From Luteimonas colneyensis (GTDB lineage Bacteria; Pseudomonadota; Gammaproteobacteria; Xanthomonadales; Xanthomonadaceae): 64,000 nt of DNA. Made by a program: the position numbers and the translations under genes. The notes beneath the pieces were generated by a model. It did no database searches. It saw nothing but the letters and a program-made list of their open reading frames with translations, and was not told where the DNA came from. Location of the stretch: the NCBI RefSeq assembly GCF_014836665.1, contig NZ_JACSQJ010000002.1:248001-312000 (forward strand). Direction: 5' to 3'. Of this stretch, positions 39,441-48,265 are shown piece by piece (positions within the stretch are counted from its first letter, which is position 1; each line of letters begins with the position of its first letter).

Positions 39441-40610
39441 ATGAACGAAGCCCTCCCCGTCGTCCGCCTGCGCAACGCCTGGCGCTCCAGCCACCCGTGG
39501 ATCTTCCAGAAGCTGGTCGAGAAGCCGAATCCGCGGCCCAGGCCCGGCACCATCGTCGATGTCGTCGGCATCGACGGCGAGTGGATCGGCCGCGGCTTCT
39601 ACAACGGCCATTCGCGGATCGCGGTGCGGATCCTGGAGACGGACCCGAACGTGGCGGTGGACGCGGGCTGGTTCGCGCGGAAGATCGCCGATGCCGTGGC
39701 GCTGCGCCGCGACGTGCTGCGCCTGGACGAGGTGAGCGACGCCTGGCGCGTGGTGCACAGCGAGGGTGACGGCCTCAGCGGCCTGGTGGTCGACCGCTAC
39801 GCCGACCTGCTGGTGCTGGAGTACTTCTCGGCCGGGATGTTCCGCCACCGCGAATGGATCATGGATGCGCTGCGCGCGCAGTTCCCCGGCTGCCGCTTCC
39901 ATGCCTTCGCCGACGAGCACGTGCAGAAGCAGGAGAGCTTCGACTTCCACGGCACGCCCGGCACCGAGCCCGCGGTGATCACCGAGCACGGCATCCGTTT
40001 CCGTGCCGATCCCGCGGGCGCGCACAAGACCGGCTTCTTCGCCGACCAGCGCGAAAACCGCGAGTGGCTGAGCCGGCAGGTCGCGGGCAAGCGCGTGTTG
40101 GACCTGTGCTGCAACACCGGCGGATTCGCGGTGTATTCGGCGGTGCGCGGCGCGAGCGAAGTGACCGGCGTGGACATCGACGCCGACGTGATCGAGCTGG
40201 CCAAGGGCAACGCGAAGTGGAACGGCGTGCGTCCGCGATTCGTGCAGGCCGACATCTTCCCCTGGCTGCGCGACGCCGCGAACGCCGGCGAGCAGTACGA
40301 CGTGGTGATCCTGGACCCGGCCAAGATGACCCGCGACCGCGAGCAGGTGATCCCGGCGCTGAAGAAGTACCTGGACATGAACAAGCTGGCGCTGTCGGTG
40401 GTGAAGCCGGGCGGGCTGTTCGCGACGTTCTCGTGCACCGGGCTTGTGGCCGAGGACCAGTTCCTCGACATGCTGCGGCGCGCGGCGTTCTTCTCCAACC
40501 GCACGGTGCAGGTGTTGAAGGTGTCCGGCGCCGGCCCGGACCATCCGTTCATGGCGAACGCGCAGGAGTCGCGCTACCTCAAGGCGGTGTTCTGCCGCGT
40601 CCTGGACTGA
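39441..40610 (+). CDS. rlmI: RlmI-like 23S rRNA (cytosine-C5) methyltransferase
   Basis: A 389-aa SAM-dependent methyltransferase: N-terminal PUA-like domain (RNAWRSSHPWIFQKLVEKP), a central RlmI linker (GLSGLVVDRYADLLVLEY) and a C-terminal Rossmann methyltransferase with VLDLCCNTGGFAVYSAVRGA, VTGVDIDADVIELAKGNAKW, VVILDPAKMTRDR and the catalytic-type FATFSCTGLVAEDQF. Methylates 23S rRNA. Divergent from the rhomboid gene. Confidence 0.9.
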   Translation: MNEALPVVRLRNAWRSSHPWIFQKLVEKPNPRPRPGTIVDVVGIDGEWIGRGFYNGHSRIAVRILETDPNVAVDAGWFARKIADAVALRRDVLRLDEVSDAWRVVHSEGDGLSGLVVDRYADLLVLEYFSAGMFRHREWIMDALRAQFPGCRFHAFADEHVQKQESFDFHGTPGTEPAVITEHGIRFRADPAGAHKTGFFADQRENREWLSRQVAGKRVLDLCCNTGGFAVYSAVRGASEVTGVDIDADVIELAKGNAKWNGVRPRFVQADIFPWLRDAANAGEQYDVVILDPAKMTRDREQVIPALKKYLDMNKLALSVVKPGGLFATFSCTGLVAEDQFLDMLRRAAFFSNRTVQVLKVSGAGPDHPFMANAQESRYLKAVFCRVLD

Positions 40611-40613
40611 CGT

Positions 40614-40684
40614 GCAGGAGCGGCTACAGCCGCGATCGATCGTTGGGCCGGGGCGGGGCATCGCGGCGGTAGCCGCTCCCACAG
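40614..40684. repeat. Inverted pair of REP-like palindromes
   Basis: Left unit aggagcggctacagccgcga (40617-40636) and right unit tcgcggcggtagccgctccc (40661-40680) are inverted copies around a GC-rich spacer. This BIME-like pair sits between rlmI and the outer-membrane protein gene; another unit is at 7618-7642. Likely a transcript-end or mRNA-stabilising structure. Confidence 0.7.
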
Positions 40685-40827
40685 GGCGCCCTGCATGCAC
40701 AGGATTTGTACAGGCCCGGGATTGATCAGCGGCTAACCGGAGCGTGCCTAGCGTGACAGGGCCGCAGCGGGCACGGACGACGTGCCGCCACTGCGGACCG
40801 ACCCCTGTCACCGCTCCGGAGCCTCCC

Positions 40828-41610
40828 ATGCGTACCTTGCTGATCCTCCCCTTGGCCCTGCTCGCCGCAGGTTCCGCGCACGCCGCCGGTCCCGAGGCCG
40901 GGCGCTGGTCGATGTCCCTCGTCGGCGGCCTCGACGCGCCGGTCAGCGGCGACGTCCATGACGGCGCCACGGTCACCATCCCCGACCTCGGTCCGCTCAA
41001 CCCCGACCTCACCGGCGTGGACGCCGAGCTGCGGATCGGCGCGCGCAGCCACGACCGCATCTACGACCACGCCGGCACCGTCGGCCTCGAGCTCGCCTAC
41101 GCGCCCAGCGACCGCAGCGAGATCTTCGGCCAGGTCCGTCGCACCGAGGCAGACGATGCCCGCGTGCAGGTGGGCGGCGCCTACGTGCCGGCGCTGGACA
41201 CGGAGCTGCCGGTCTACGGCACCTTCGGCGACTACAGCGCCTTGTCGGCCGAGGTCGGCTACCGGACGTATTTCGGCACCGCAGGCTCCGCGCGGCCATT
41301 CGTGGGCGCGCGCATCGGCGCCGCGCGCGTTAACGAGATCCGCGCCACGTTCGAGATCCCGGATGCCGCCATCACCATCCCCGACGCGGCGTTCTACGAC
41401 AAGGGCTGGGCGGCGAGCGCCGGACTCGACGTGGGCGTCATCGTGCCCATCGGCGAGACCTTCAGCGTCACGCTCGCCAGCGGCGTGCGCTACATCGCCG
41501 ACCTCAAGGACGACGACAGCGCGATCGGCGGACTGGGCCTGGCCTCGATCAACGACACCGGCAGCCGCATCTCGGTACCGGTGATGCTTTCGGCACGCTG
41601 GGATTTCTGA
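40828..41610 (+). CDS. Outer-membrane beta-barrel protein
   Basis: A 260-aa protein with a signal peptide (MRTLLILPLALLAAGSAHAA), alternating-hydrophobicity beta strands throughout (VGLELAYAPSDRSEIFGQVR; LSAEVGYRTYFGTAGSARP) and a C-terminal strand ending in Phe (VMLSARWDF), the Bam recognition signature. An 8-10-strand small barrel is likely. GGAG precedes the ATG. A strong terminator follows. Confidence 0.82.
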   Translation: MRTLLILPLALLAAGSAHAAGPEAGRWSMSLVGGLDAPVSGDVHDGATVTIPDLGPLNPDLTGVDAELRIGARSHDRIYDHAGTVGLELAYAPSDRSEIFGQVRRTEADDARVQVGGAYVPALDTELPVYGTFGDYSALSAEVGYRTYFGTAGSARPFVGARIGAARVNEIRATFEIPDAAITIPDAAFYDKGWAASAGLDVGVIVPIGETFSVTLASGVRYIADLKDDDSAIGGLGLASINDTGSRISVPVMLSARWDF

Positions 41611-41618
41611 GGCGTGCC

Positions 41619-41662
41619 CGCGTGCCCGCTGGCCGGGTGACAGCCGGCGGGCACGCGTCTTT
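41619..41662. terminator. Rho-independent, bidirectional terminator
   Basis: A 15-bp stem (arms 41619-41633 and 41643-41657, one wobble pair) with a 9-base loop, followed by TCTTT. It lies between the convergent barrel gene and LysR gene and can serve both. Confidence 0.85.
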
Positions 41663-41683
41663 GGCCGGGCGGAACCCGGCCGC

Positions 41684-42586
41684 TCAAGCTTCCACCGGGT
41701 CGGGTGCCGAACGGAGCACGTCGACCAGCGCACGTAACGCCGGAGGCACGGCGCGGTGCCCGGGGTAGTACAGGGCCATCCGCTCGGTGCCATGCATCCA
41801 GTCGGACAGCACGCACCTGAGCCGGCCCGCGGCGATGGCCGGCCCGGCGGCCCGGTCCACCACGTAGGCGATGCCGAGCCCGCGCTCGGCGGCGTCGACC
41901 ATCAGCTCCTCGTCGTCCAGCACCAGCGCGGCATCCGTGTCGACCAGGCTCTCCTGCCCGGCACGCTCGAATTCCCAGCGGTACAGCCGGCCGCCGGGCA
42001 GGCGATGGCCGACCAGCCGATGCCGTGCCAGGTCGTCCGGCGCGCGTGGCTCGCCGGCCTGGGCGAGATAGTCCGGGGAGGCCACGCACACGAAGCCGAC
42101 CGGCCTGCCGAAGGGCACGGCCACCATGTCCGCGGGAATGGAGCCGGCCAGGCGCACGCCGGCGTCGAACCCGGCGCCGACGATGTCGACCAGGCGTCCC
42201 TCGGCCACCAGGTCGACCCGCACGTCGGGGAAGCGCGCGGCCACCAGGGGCAACACGTTGCGAACGAGGTGCCCGGCCACCACCCGAGGCGCGTTCACCC
42301 GCACCCGGCCGGAGATGCGTCCGTGGAAGGCGGAGGTGGCCTCCAGGGCCTCGTCCAGCGACTGCATGGCACCGCGCAGCCGCTCGAGCAGCGCCGCGCC
42401 CGCTTCGGTGGGCGAAACGCTGCGCGTGGTCCGGTGCAGCAGGCGCACCCCCAGCCGTTCCTCGAGCGCGCGCACCGCGTGGCTCAGCGTGGACGGGGCG
42501 GATCCGAGCTCGTCCGCCGCGCGACGGAAGCTGCGGTGGCTGGCCACGGCGAGGAAGGCGGCGAGTTCGTTGAGGGAGGGGCGCAT
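41684..42586 (-). CDS. LysR-family transcriptional regulator
   Basis: A 300-aa regulator: N-terminal winged helix-turn-helix (LNELAAFLAVASHRSFRRAA; APSTLSHAVRALEERLGVRL) and C-terminal substrate-binding domain (VRVNAPRVVAGHLVRNVLP; GVRLAGSIPADMVAVPFGRP). Start ATG 42586. It is divergent from the RidA-family gene, which is the obvious candidate target. Confidence 0.93.
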   Translation of the reverse strand: MRPSLNELAAFLAVASHRSFRRAADELGSAPSTLSHAVRALEERLGVRLLHRTTRSVSPTEAGAALLERLRGAMQSLDEALEATSAFHGRISGRVRVNAPRVVAGHLVRNVLPLVAARFPDVRVDLVAEGRLVDIVGAGFDAGVRLAGSIPADMVAVPFGRPVGFVCVASPDYLAQAGEPRAPDDLARHRLVGHRLPGGRLYRWEFERAGQESLVDTDAALVLDDEELMVDAAERGLGIAYVVDRAAGPAIAAGRLRCVLSDWMHGTERMALYYPGHRAVPPALRALVDVLRSAPDPVEA

Positions 42587-42719
42587 GATTGCTGCGATTC
42601 TTGCAGCAGCGCATGCGGATTCCAATGTCTTATCGCATCAGTCGCCGGCTGGTATTCCTGTCGTCGGCCACGGAGAAGACCCCTCCGGACGCCGCCCCCC
42701 CCACCGACCGGAGCAGGAC

Positions 42720-43118
42720 ATGCCCACCCGCGAACCCGTGTTTCCATCCAGCCGCCAGGCGCTCTATTCGATCAATCGCTATTCCGCCGCCATCCGCTCG
42801 GGCGACCTGCTGTTCGTGTCCGGACAGGTCGGCAGCCGCGAGGACGGCTCGCCCGAACCGGACTTCGGTGCCCAGGTCCAGCGGGCCTTCGACAACCTGG
42901 CCGACGTGCTTGCCGCCGCGGGCTGCGGCATGGACGACATCATCGACCTCACCACCTTCCACACCGACCCGGAGGCGCAGTTCGCCGTGGTCAGCGAGGC
43001 GAGGGACCGGGTGTTCCCGCGCGCGCCGTACCCGAACTGGACAGCCGTCGGCGTCAACTGGCTCGCCGGCTTCGACTTCGAGGTCAAGGTCATCGCGCGC
43101 ATCCCGCCGCCGGCCTGA
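42720..43118 (+). CDS. RidA/YjgF-family protein
   Basis: A 132-aa RidA-type protein: YSAAIRSGDLLFVSGQVGSR, QVQRAFDNLADVLAAAGCGM, LTTFHTDPEAQFAVVSEARD, ending with VKVIARIP, the region of the conserved Arg. RidA proteins hydrolyse reactive enamine/imine intermediates. GGAGCAGG precedes the ATG at 42720. Likely controlled by the divergent LysR regulator. Confidence 0.9.
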   Translation: MPTREPVFPSSRQALYSINRYSAAIRSGDLLFVSGQVGSREDGSPEPDFGAQVQRAFDNLADVLAAAGCGMDDIIDLTTFHTDPEAQFAVVSEARDRVFPRAPYPNWTAVGVNWLAGFDFEVKVIARIPPPA

Positions 43119-43164
43119 GCCCCGGGTCGCAGGGGCTGCGAACGCATCGCCTTAGACTGTCGGC

Positions 43165-44733
43165 ATGAATGTCGAAACCGTGCTGGTGCTTCTCCTGGTG
43201 GTCGCGATCGCGGCCATCGCGTTCCTCGTCGCGCAGTTGCGCCGTAATCCGCTGGAGGCCGAACTGCGCGCCGAACGCGAGGCCGCCCGCGCCGCGGTGG
43301 AGGCCGCGGGCCGGCTGCAGGGCCAGCTTGGCGCCGTGACCGCCGAGCTGGACGGGGCGCGGGCCCGCCACCAGCGCGATGCGGAGGCCCTCGAGGCCGC
43401 GCGCGCCGCGCTCGAATCGGCCCGTACGCAGGCCGGGCTGGCCGAGCGCAGCCTGGCCGAACGCAGCGAGGCACTGGCCTCGATGCAGCGCCGCGCCGAG
43501 GCCGCCGAAGCCAACTGCGGCGAACTGCGGCAGCAGTGCTCCAACGCCGAGCGCCGCTGCGCGGAGCTCACCGCCAACCTCGAGCACTCCCAGCGCGCGC
43601 GCGCCGAGATGCAGGCTTTCGTCGACGAGGCGCGCACGCGGCTGTCGTCCGACTTCGCGGCGCTCGCCGGCAAGGTGTTCGACGAGCGCGGCAAGCAGTT
43701 CGAGGCCAGCGTGCGCGCGGCCAACACCCAGGGCCGCGCCGACATCGAGACCCTGCTCAAGCCTTTCCATGACCGCCTGGGCGAGTTCCGCAACCGCATC
43801 GACACGCTCTACAGCGAAGAGGCGAAGGAGCGCTCCGCCCTGTTCGGCGCGGTCACCGAGCTCAAGACCCTCAACCAGGACATGGCCGGCCACACCGCGG
43901 CGCTGACGCGCGCGCTGAAGGGCAGCAGCAAGGTGCGCGGCGACTGGGGCGAGCTGATCCTGGAAAGCGTGCTGCGCGGCAGCGGCCTCGAGGAGGGCGT
44001 GCACTTCGAGCGCCAGGCCGGCGTGCGCGACGACGAAGGCCGCGCGCTGCGCCCGGACGTGGTGGTGTTCCTGCCCGACGAGCGCAGTGTGGTGGTCGAC
44101 AGCAAGGTCAACCTGGTCGCATGGCAGGAGGCGATGGATGCGTCCGACGAGCCCGAGCTGCACGCCGTCGCGCTGCGCCGCCATTGCGATGGCCTGCGCC
44201 GGCACGTGAAGGACCTGGCCGACCGGGCCTATCCGGCTGCGGTCGGGCCGCATGCGCTCGACGTCACCATCGCCTTCGTGCCGATCGAGGGCGCGCTGTC
44301 GGCGGCGCTGGGCTCGGACCCGTCGCTGCAGACCTACGCCTTCGAGAACAAGGTGGTGTTCGCTTCGCCGAACACGCTGATGGCGCTGCTGCGCGTGGTC
44401 GACCGGCTGTGGACGCGCGACCGCATCCACCGCCAGGCGCTGCAGATCGGCGAGACCGGCGGGCTGCTGCTGGATGCGCTGCAGGGCTTCCTCGAGGACT
44501 TCGAGCAGGTGGGCACGCGGCTGGACGCGGTGCAGAAGTCCTATGGCAACGCGAAGCGGCGGCTGGATGAATCCAACCGCAGCGTGCTGGCACGCGCGCG
44601 CAAGCTCACGGAGCTGGGCGTGCGCGGCAAGAAGGCGCTGCGCGAGGAGCTGAAGCCGGACGGGGCGGCGCTGGCGCTGCCGGCGGCGGAGGACGAGGCC
44701 GAAGTGGCGGCCGATGGCGACGCGACCGTCTGA
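43165..44733 (+). CDS. rmuC: RmuC-family DNA recombination protein
   Basis: A 522-aa protein: one N-terminal membrane helix (VLVLLLVVAIAAIAFLVAQL), a long coiled coil (about residues 28-170) rich in Ala/Glu/Arg, and the RmuC domain with KGSSKVRGDWGELILESVLR, LRPDVVVFLPDERSVVVDSK and ALDVTIAFVPIEGALSAAL. RmuC limits inverted-repeat recombination; the domain is nuclease-like. Convergent with the mla operon. Confidence 0.93.
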   Translation: MNVETVLVLLLVVAIAAIAFLVAQLRRNPLEAELRAEREAARAAVEAAGRLQGQLGAVTAELDGARARHQRDAEALEAARAALESARTQAGLAERSLAERSEALASMQRRAEAAEANCGELRQQCSNAERRCAELTANLEHSQRARAEMQAFVDEARTRLSSDFAALAGKVFDERGKQFEASVRAANTQGRADIETLLKPFHDRLGEFRNRIDTLYSEEAKERSALFGAVTELKTLNQDMAGHTAALTRALKGSSKVRGDWGELILESVLRGSGLEEGVHFERQAGVRDDEGRALRPDVVVFLPDERSVVVDSKVNLVAWQEAMDASDEPELHAVALRRHCDGLRRHVKDLADRAYPAAVGPHALDVTIAFVPIEGALSAALGSDPSLQTYAFENKVVFASPNTLMALLRVVDRLWTRDRIHRQALQIGETGGLLLDALQGFLEDFEQVGTRLDAVQKSYGNAKRRLDESNRSVLARARKLTELGVRGKKALREELKPDGAALALPAAEDEAEVAADGDATV

Positions 44734-44743
44734 CGACGGTCGC
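44722..44743. terminator. Stem-loop at the rmuC/mlaA convergence
   Basis: A perfect 9-bp stem GCGACCGTC/GACGGTCGC with a TGAC loop, overlapping the rmuC stop. No T-tract follows, so its termination role is tentative. Confidence 0.45.
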
Positions 44744-44760
44744 TGCGCGTCGCGCGGGGA

Positions 44761-45879
44761 TCAGGGCGGGGTGGAGCCCGGCACGATCGGCATGACGTCG
44801 ACGGGGACCGTGGGGTTGGTCTCGTCGTCGAGCAGGTAGTCCGGCAGGTCCTGCTGGTCCTCGCGGATGCGGTCGCCGTGGATCTGGTAGCTGCGGCGCT
44901 GCATCCAGGCGTCGCGCACCAGGGCGTACTCGTCGGCGGCGCCCTCGCGCAGGCGGTCGACGGCGAACAGCTGGGTGCGCAGGTCGACCAGCTGCAGGCC
45001 CTGCAGGCCGATGCGCACGGTGTCGTCGTTGATCTGGCGCGTGGGCGAGACCTGGCCGTCGCCGACCAGGCCGAACACGTCGCGCACGGTGCGCGGGCCG
45101 AACAGCGGCAGTTCGACGAAGCGCGACTGCTCCCAGCCCCACACGCCCAGGGTCTGGCCGAAGTCCTCGCTGCGGTTGGGGATGCGCATGCGCGTGGCCG
45201 GATCGAACAGGCCGCCGACGCCGATCGTGGCGTTGACCAGGAAGCGGCCCAGCGACTGCCCGGCCTGCTTCGGCTTGCCCTGCAGCAGCGCGTTGAGCGC
45301 GCTCACCGGCTGGCCGAGGTTGGAGAAGAAGTTGCCCACGCCCAGGCGCACCGGTCGCGGCACGACCTTGACGTAGGCGCGCGCCAGCGGCTCGGCCACG
45401 GCGCGGTCGATGGCCATGTTGAAGCCGTGGACCTTGCGGTTCCAGTTCTCCCACGGATCGTGGCCGGGGGCGCCGATGGTGGCGGGCTCCGGCAGCGTCG
45501 GATCGGCGATCGGGTCGTAGACCTCACCGCCGTAGATCGCGGCGAAGTCGAGCTCGGCCTGGGTGGCGGCGGAGCTGGCGGCATCCATGTCTGCAGATGC
45601 GGGTCCGTCGATTCCGCCTTCGCCGTCCACGCCGACATCGCCCGCGGTAGTGGAATCGAGCGCCGGCTGGCCGGCCTCGTAGGACCCACCGTCCGTAACG
45701 GTCGAGGCCATGTCGGCGTGCGGCGTTGCCACGTCGCTCGCGGCCACCGGCGGCGCGTCGGCGGGCGCGGGCGTGCGCGGCGCGTGACCCGCGCAGCCCG
45801 CCAGCAGGACGAGGCCCAGCGCCAGCGCGGTGGCGCGCAGCGGGGCGGAAGACGGGCTGTGCATGCGGTGGATGCCCAT
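44761..45879 (-). CDS. mlaA: MlaA/VacJ outer-membrane lipoprotein
   Basis: A 372-aa lipoprotein (ALALGLVLLAGCAGHAPRTP, lipobox LAGC) with the VacJ domain: DPWENWNRKVHGFNMAIDRA, LGVGNFFSNLGQPVSALNAL, FGQTLGVWGWEQSRFVELPL and FGPRTVRDVFGLVGD. Removes mislocalised phospholipid from the outer leaflet of the outer membrane. A long Ala/Asp-rich linker (about 30-115) precedes the domain. Last gene of the operon, one base after mlaB. Confidence 0.93.
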   Translation of the reverse strand: MGIHRMHSPSSAPLRATALALGLVLLAGCAGHAPRTPAPADAPPVAASDVATPHADMASTVTDGGSYEAGQPALDSTTAGDVGVDGEGGIDGPASADMDAASSAATQAELDFAAIYGGEVYDPIADPTLPEPATIGAPGHDPWENWNRKVHGFNMAIDRAVAEPLARAYVKVVPRPVRLGVGNFFSNLGQPVSALNALLQGKPKQAGQSLGRFLVNATIGVGGLFDPATRMRIPNRSEDFGQTLGVWGWEQSRFVELPLFGPRTVRDVFGLVGDGQVSPTRQINDDTVRIGLQGLQLVDLRTQLFAVDRLREGAADEYALVRDAWMQRRSYQIHGDRIREDQQDLPDYLLDDETNPTVPVDVMPIVPGSTPP

Positions 45880-45880
45880 G

Positions 45881-46177
45881 TCAGGTGCCGAAGCCGAGCG
45901 CGGCGTCCAGCCGGTAGGCCGCGCGCAGGTCGGACAGGCCGGGTGGGCTGCCGACGACCTCGATGCCGGCGCTGCCGGCCGCGTCGGCGAGCGCCGACAG
46001 CAGCGCCAGGCCGGCGCTGTCGACGCGGGTCACGCCGGTGATGTCGATGCGACGCACGCCAGCGCACTGCGGGCGAGCGCTGCGCCACAGCGCGGGCACG
46101 CGCTCGCCGGTGACGTCGCCGCGGACCCGCAGCGCGTCACCCTCGCGACTGACGCCGGGATCAGTTGGTGCGGGCAT
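45881..46177 (-). CDS. mlaB: MlaB STAS-domain protein
   Basis: A 98-aa STAS-domain protein (RVRGDVTGERVPALWRSA; GVRRIDITGVTRVDSAGLAL). MlaB is the cytosolic regulatory subunit of the MlaFEDB lipid transporter. It overlaps mlaC by 17 bases. Confidence 0.88.
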   Translation of the reverse strand: MPAPTDPGVSREGDALRVRGDVTGERVPALWRSARPQCAGVRRIDITGVTRVDSAGLALLSALADAAGSAGIEVVGSPPGLSDLRAAYRLDAALGFGT

Positions 46178-46826
46178 CGGCCTGGATCCGCCCCGCGCGC
46201 AGGTCGGCCGCGACGTCGCGGATCGACTTGCGCGAGAGCGGGGTGTCGAACTGCTGGCGGAAGGTCTGCACGAAGGACACGCCCTCGACCATCACGTCGA
46301 ACACGCGCCAGCCGGCCGGCGTCTGCCGCATCAGGTAGTCGACCGGGATCGGCTCGCCGCCCTGGCGCAGCATCTCGCTGGAGACCTTCACGCCAAGGCC
46401 GCGCGGCAGCGGTGTTTCCGACTTCACGCGCACGCGCAGGCGGGTGTTGAAGTCGAGCAGCGAGCTGCCGTAGCGGCGCATCAGGCTGTCGGCGAGCGCG
46501 TCGGCGAAGACCTTCACGTCGGCGTCGTCGGCACCACGGCCGTGGCGGCCCAGCACCTGGCGCGCGGAGTACTCGCGGTCGAACATCTGGTCGAACTCGC
46601 CGGCGATGAAGGCCTGCAGCTTGCTGCGGTCGGCGGTGAACTCGGCGCGGCGCGAGTCCAGCGTCGACAGGATGCGCTGGCTGTTGTCGAGCACGAGCTT
46701 GCTGGGCGAGCCCTGCATGGTGGCGGCCGGCGCGGCCTGCGCCTGGGCCTGCGCGCAGGCGCCGAAGGGCGCGGTGGCGAGCAGGGCGGCGGCGAGGATC
46801 AGGGGAACCAGGGGGCGGGACGTCAT
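46161..46826 (-). CDS. mlaC: MlaC periplasmic phospholipid shuttle
   Basis: A 221-aa exported protein (signal peptide to about ATAPFGACAQ) with the MlaC/Ttg2D fold: LQAFIAGEFDQMFDREYSAR, PIPVDYLMRQTPAGWRVFDV, MVEGVSFVQTFRQQFDTPL. Carries phospholipid between MlaA and MlaFEDB. Overlaps mlaD by ATGA. Confidence 0.93.
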   Translation of the reverse strand: MTSRPLVPLILAAALLATAPFGACAQAQAQAAPAATMQGSPSKLVLDNSQRILSTLDSRRAEFTADRSKLQAFIAGEFDQMFDREYSARQVLGRHGRGADDADVKVFADALADSLMRRYGSSLLDFNTRLRVRVKSETPLPRGLGVKVSSEMLRQGGEPIPVDYLMRQTPAGWRVFDVMVEGVSFVQTFRQQFDTPLSRKSIRDVAADLRAGRIQADARTN

Positions 46827-47368
46827 GGGGTGCTCTCCGTGGGGGGCGGGGTGTCGTCGGCAGGCGCGTCGGGCGCCGGGGTGCCGCCGGCATCGGCGCC
46901 ATCTTCGCCAGTGCCGCTGAACATGTACTTGCCGACCATCTGCATCAGGTCGACGGCGGGTTGGGTGTAGACCAGCTCTTCGCCGGGCTTGAAGACCTCC
47001 AGGTCGCCACCGGGCTGCAGGCCGACATAGCTTTCGCCCAGCAGGCCGCCGGTGAGGATCTGGGCCGAGGTGTCGATCGGGATCTCGTTGAAGCGGCTGT
47101 CGATGGCCAGCGTCACGATGGTGTCGAACTTGACCGGATCAAGGTCGATCTTCGAGACGCTGCCGATCGTCACCCCGCCGACCTTCACCGGCGCGTTGGG
47201 GCGCAGCTGGCCGAGGTTGGTGAAGCGCGCGGTCAGCTCGTAGCTGTCGCGTGCGAAGCCGAACTTGCCGTTGGTCGATGCGACGGCCAGCACCAGCACC
47301 GACGCCAGCGCCAGCACCAGGAAAGCGCCGACGGCGAACTCGAGTCTTGGGCCACGGGATGTGTTCAT
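46823..47368 (-). CDS. mlaD: MlaD MCE-domain protein
   Basis: A 181-aa single-pass inner-membrane protein: one helix (FAVGAFLVLALASVLVLAVA) followed by the MCE domain (YELTARFTNLGQLRPNAPVK, GVTIGSVSKIDLDP, ILTGGLLGESYVGLQPGGD). Forms the hexameric periplasmic lipid channel. Separated from mlaE by a 147-base gap holding a long inverted repeat. Confidence 0.94.
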   Translation of the reverse strand: MNTSRGPRLEFAVGAFLVLALASVLVLAVASTNGKFGFARDSYELTARFTNLGQLRPNAPVKVGGVTIGSVSKIDLDPVKFDTIVTLAIDSRFNEIPIDTSAQILTGGLLGESYVGLQPGGDLEVFKPGEELVYTQPAVDLMQMVGKYMFSGTGEDGADAGGTPAPDAPADDTPPPTESTP

Positions 47369-47391
47369 AAGGACACCTGGTAGAAGCTTTC

Positions 47392-47499
47392 TTGCCACGG
47401 ATGACGCGGATGGACGCGGATTTTCACGGATAGAGCAGAAGCAATTCCTGTTTGGCTTTATCCGTGTAAATCCGTGTCATCAGCGTGCATCCGTGGCAA
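47392..47499. repeat. Long inverted repeat inside the mla operon
   Basis: Left arm ttgccacggatgacgcggat... from 47392 and right arm ...gcgtgcatccgtggcaa to 47499 are near-complementary (repeats of ATCCGTG/CACGGAT), giving a ~108-base cruciform. It resembles a dispersed 'atccgtgtaaatccgtg' intergenic element of Proteobacteria. Its place between mlaE and mlaD could lower downstream expression or process the mRNA. Confidence 0.75.
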
Positions 47500-47515
47500 A
47501 TGCTCTTCACGTTGC

Positions 47516-48265
47516 TCATCTGAACAGCAGCGCGGAGAGGACGAAGTTGAACATCAGGACCAGCAGCGAGGCGTTGACGACGGCGCGGGTGGTGGCGACC
47601 GAGGTGCCTTCGATCGTCGGCTCGGCGTGGAAGCCCACGTAGGCCGCGACCAGGGCCGCGGTGCCGCCGAAGATCGCCGACTTCAGGAACGCGACCAGGA
47701 AGTCGTCGCGGAAATCGACCACGTCGCGCATGGTCTGCCAGAAGGTGCCGTTGTCCACGCCCAGTACCTGCACCGCCTCGAACCAGCTGGCCGTGAGCGC
47801 CAGGCTGACGAAGAACGCGGTCAGCAGTGGCACGCAGACCACCGCCGCCCAGAAGCGAGGCGCGACCGCCTTGGCCACCGGGTCGATGGCCATCAGGCCC
47901 AGGGCCTGGATCTGGTCGGTGGCGCGCATCAATGCGAGCTCCGCCGCGATCGAGGAGCCGGCGCGGCCGATGAACAGGAGCGCGGTCAGCACCGGCGCCA
48001 GTTCGCGGTACAGGCCCAGGCCGATCAGCACGCTGACCTGGTTGGCGGCGCCGTAGGTCTCGAGCGCGCGGTAGCCGAGCAGGGTCAGCGACAGGCCGAC
48101 GAAAGCGCCGCCGACGGCGATGATCGGCAGCGAGCGCGCGCCGATCTTGTAGATCTCGCGCACGAGTTCGGCGAAGAAGTCGCGCGTCGGCTTCGAGGCG
48201 GCGAACACCGACAGCGAGAACAGGCCGGCGCGGCCAAGCGAGCGGGTGCTGGAGACGAAGGGCAT
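47516..48265 (-). CDS. mlaE: MlaE permease
   Basis: A 249-aa membrane protein of the MlaE/PqiA-linked permease family: FFAELVREIYKIGARSLPII, VSVLIGLGLYRELAPVLTAL, GRAGSSIAAELALMRATDQI and DPVAKAVAPRFWAAVVCVPL. Forms the transmembrane core of MlaFEDB. Its ATG overlaps the mlaF stop by one base. Confidence 0.94.
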   Translation of the reverse strand: MPFVSSTRSLGRAGLFSLSVFAASKPTRDFFAELVREIYKIGARSLPIIAVGGAFVGLSLTLLGYRALETYGAANQVSVLIGLGLYRELAPVLTALLFIGRAGSSIAAELALMRATDQIQALGLMAIDPVAKAVAPRFWAAVVCVPLLTAFFVSLALTASWFEAVQVLGVDNGTFWQTMRDVVDFRDDFLVAFLKSAIFGGTAALVAAYVGFHAEPTIEGTSVATTRAVVNASLLVLMFNFVLSALLFR

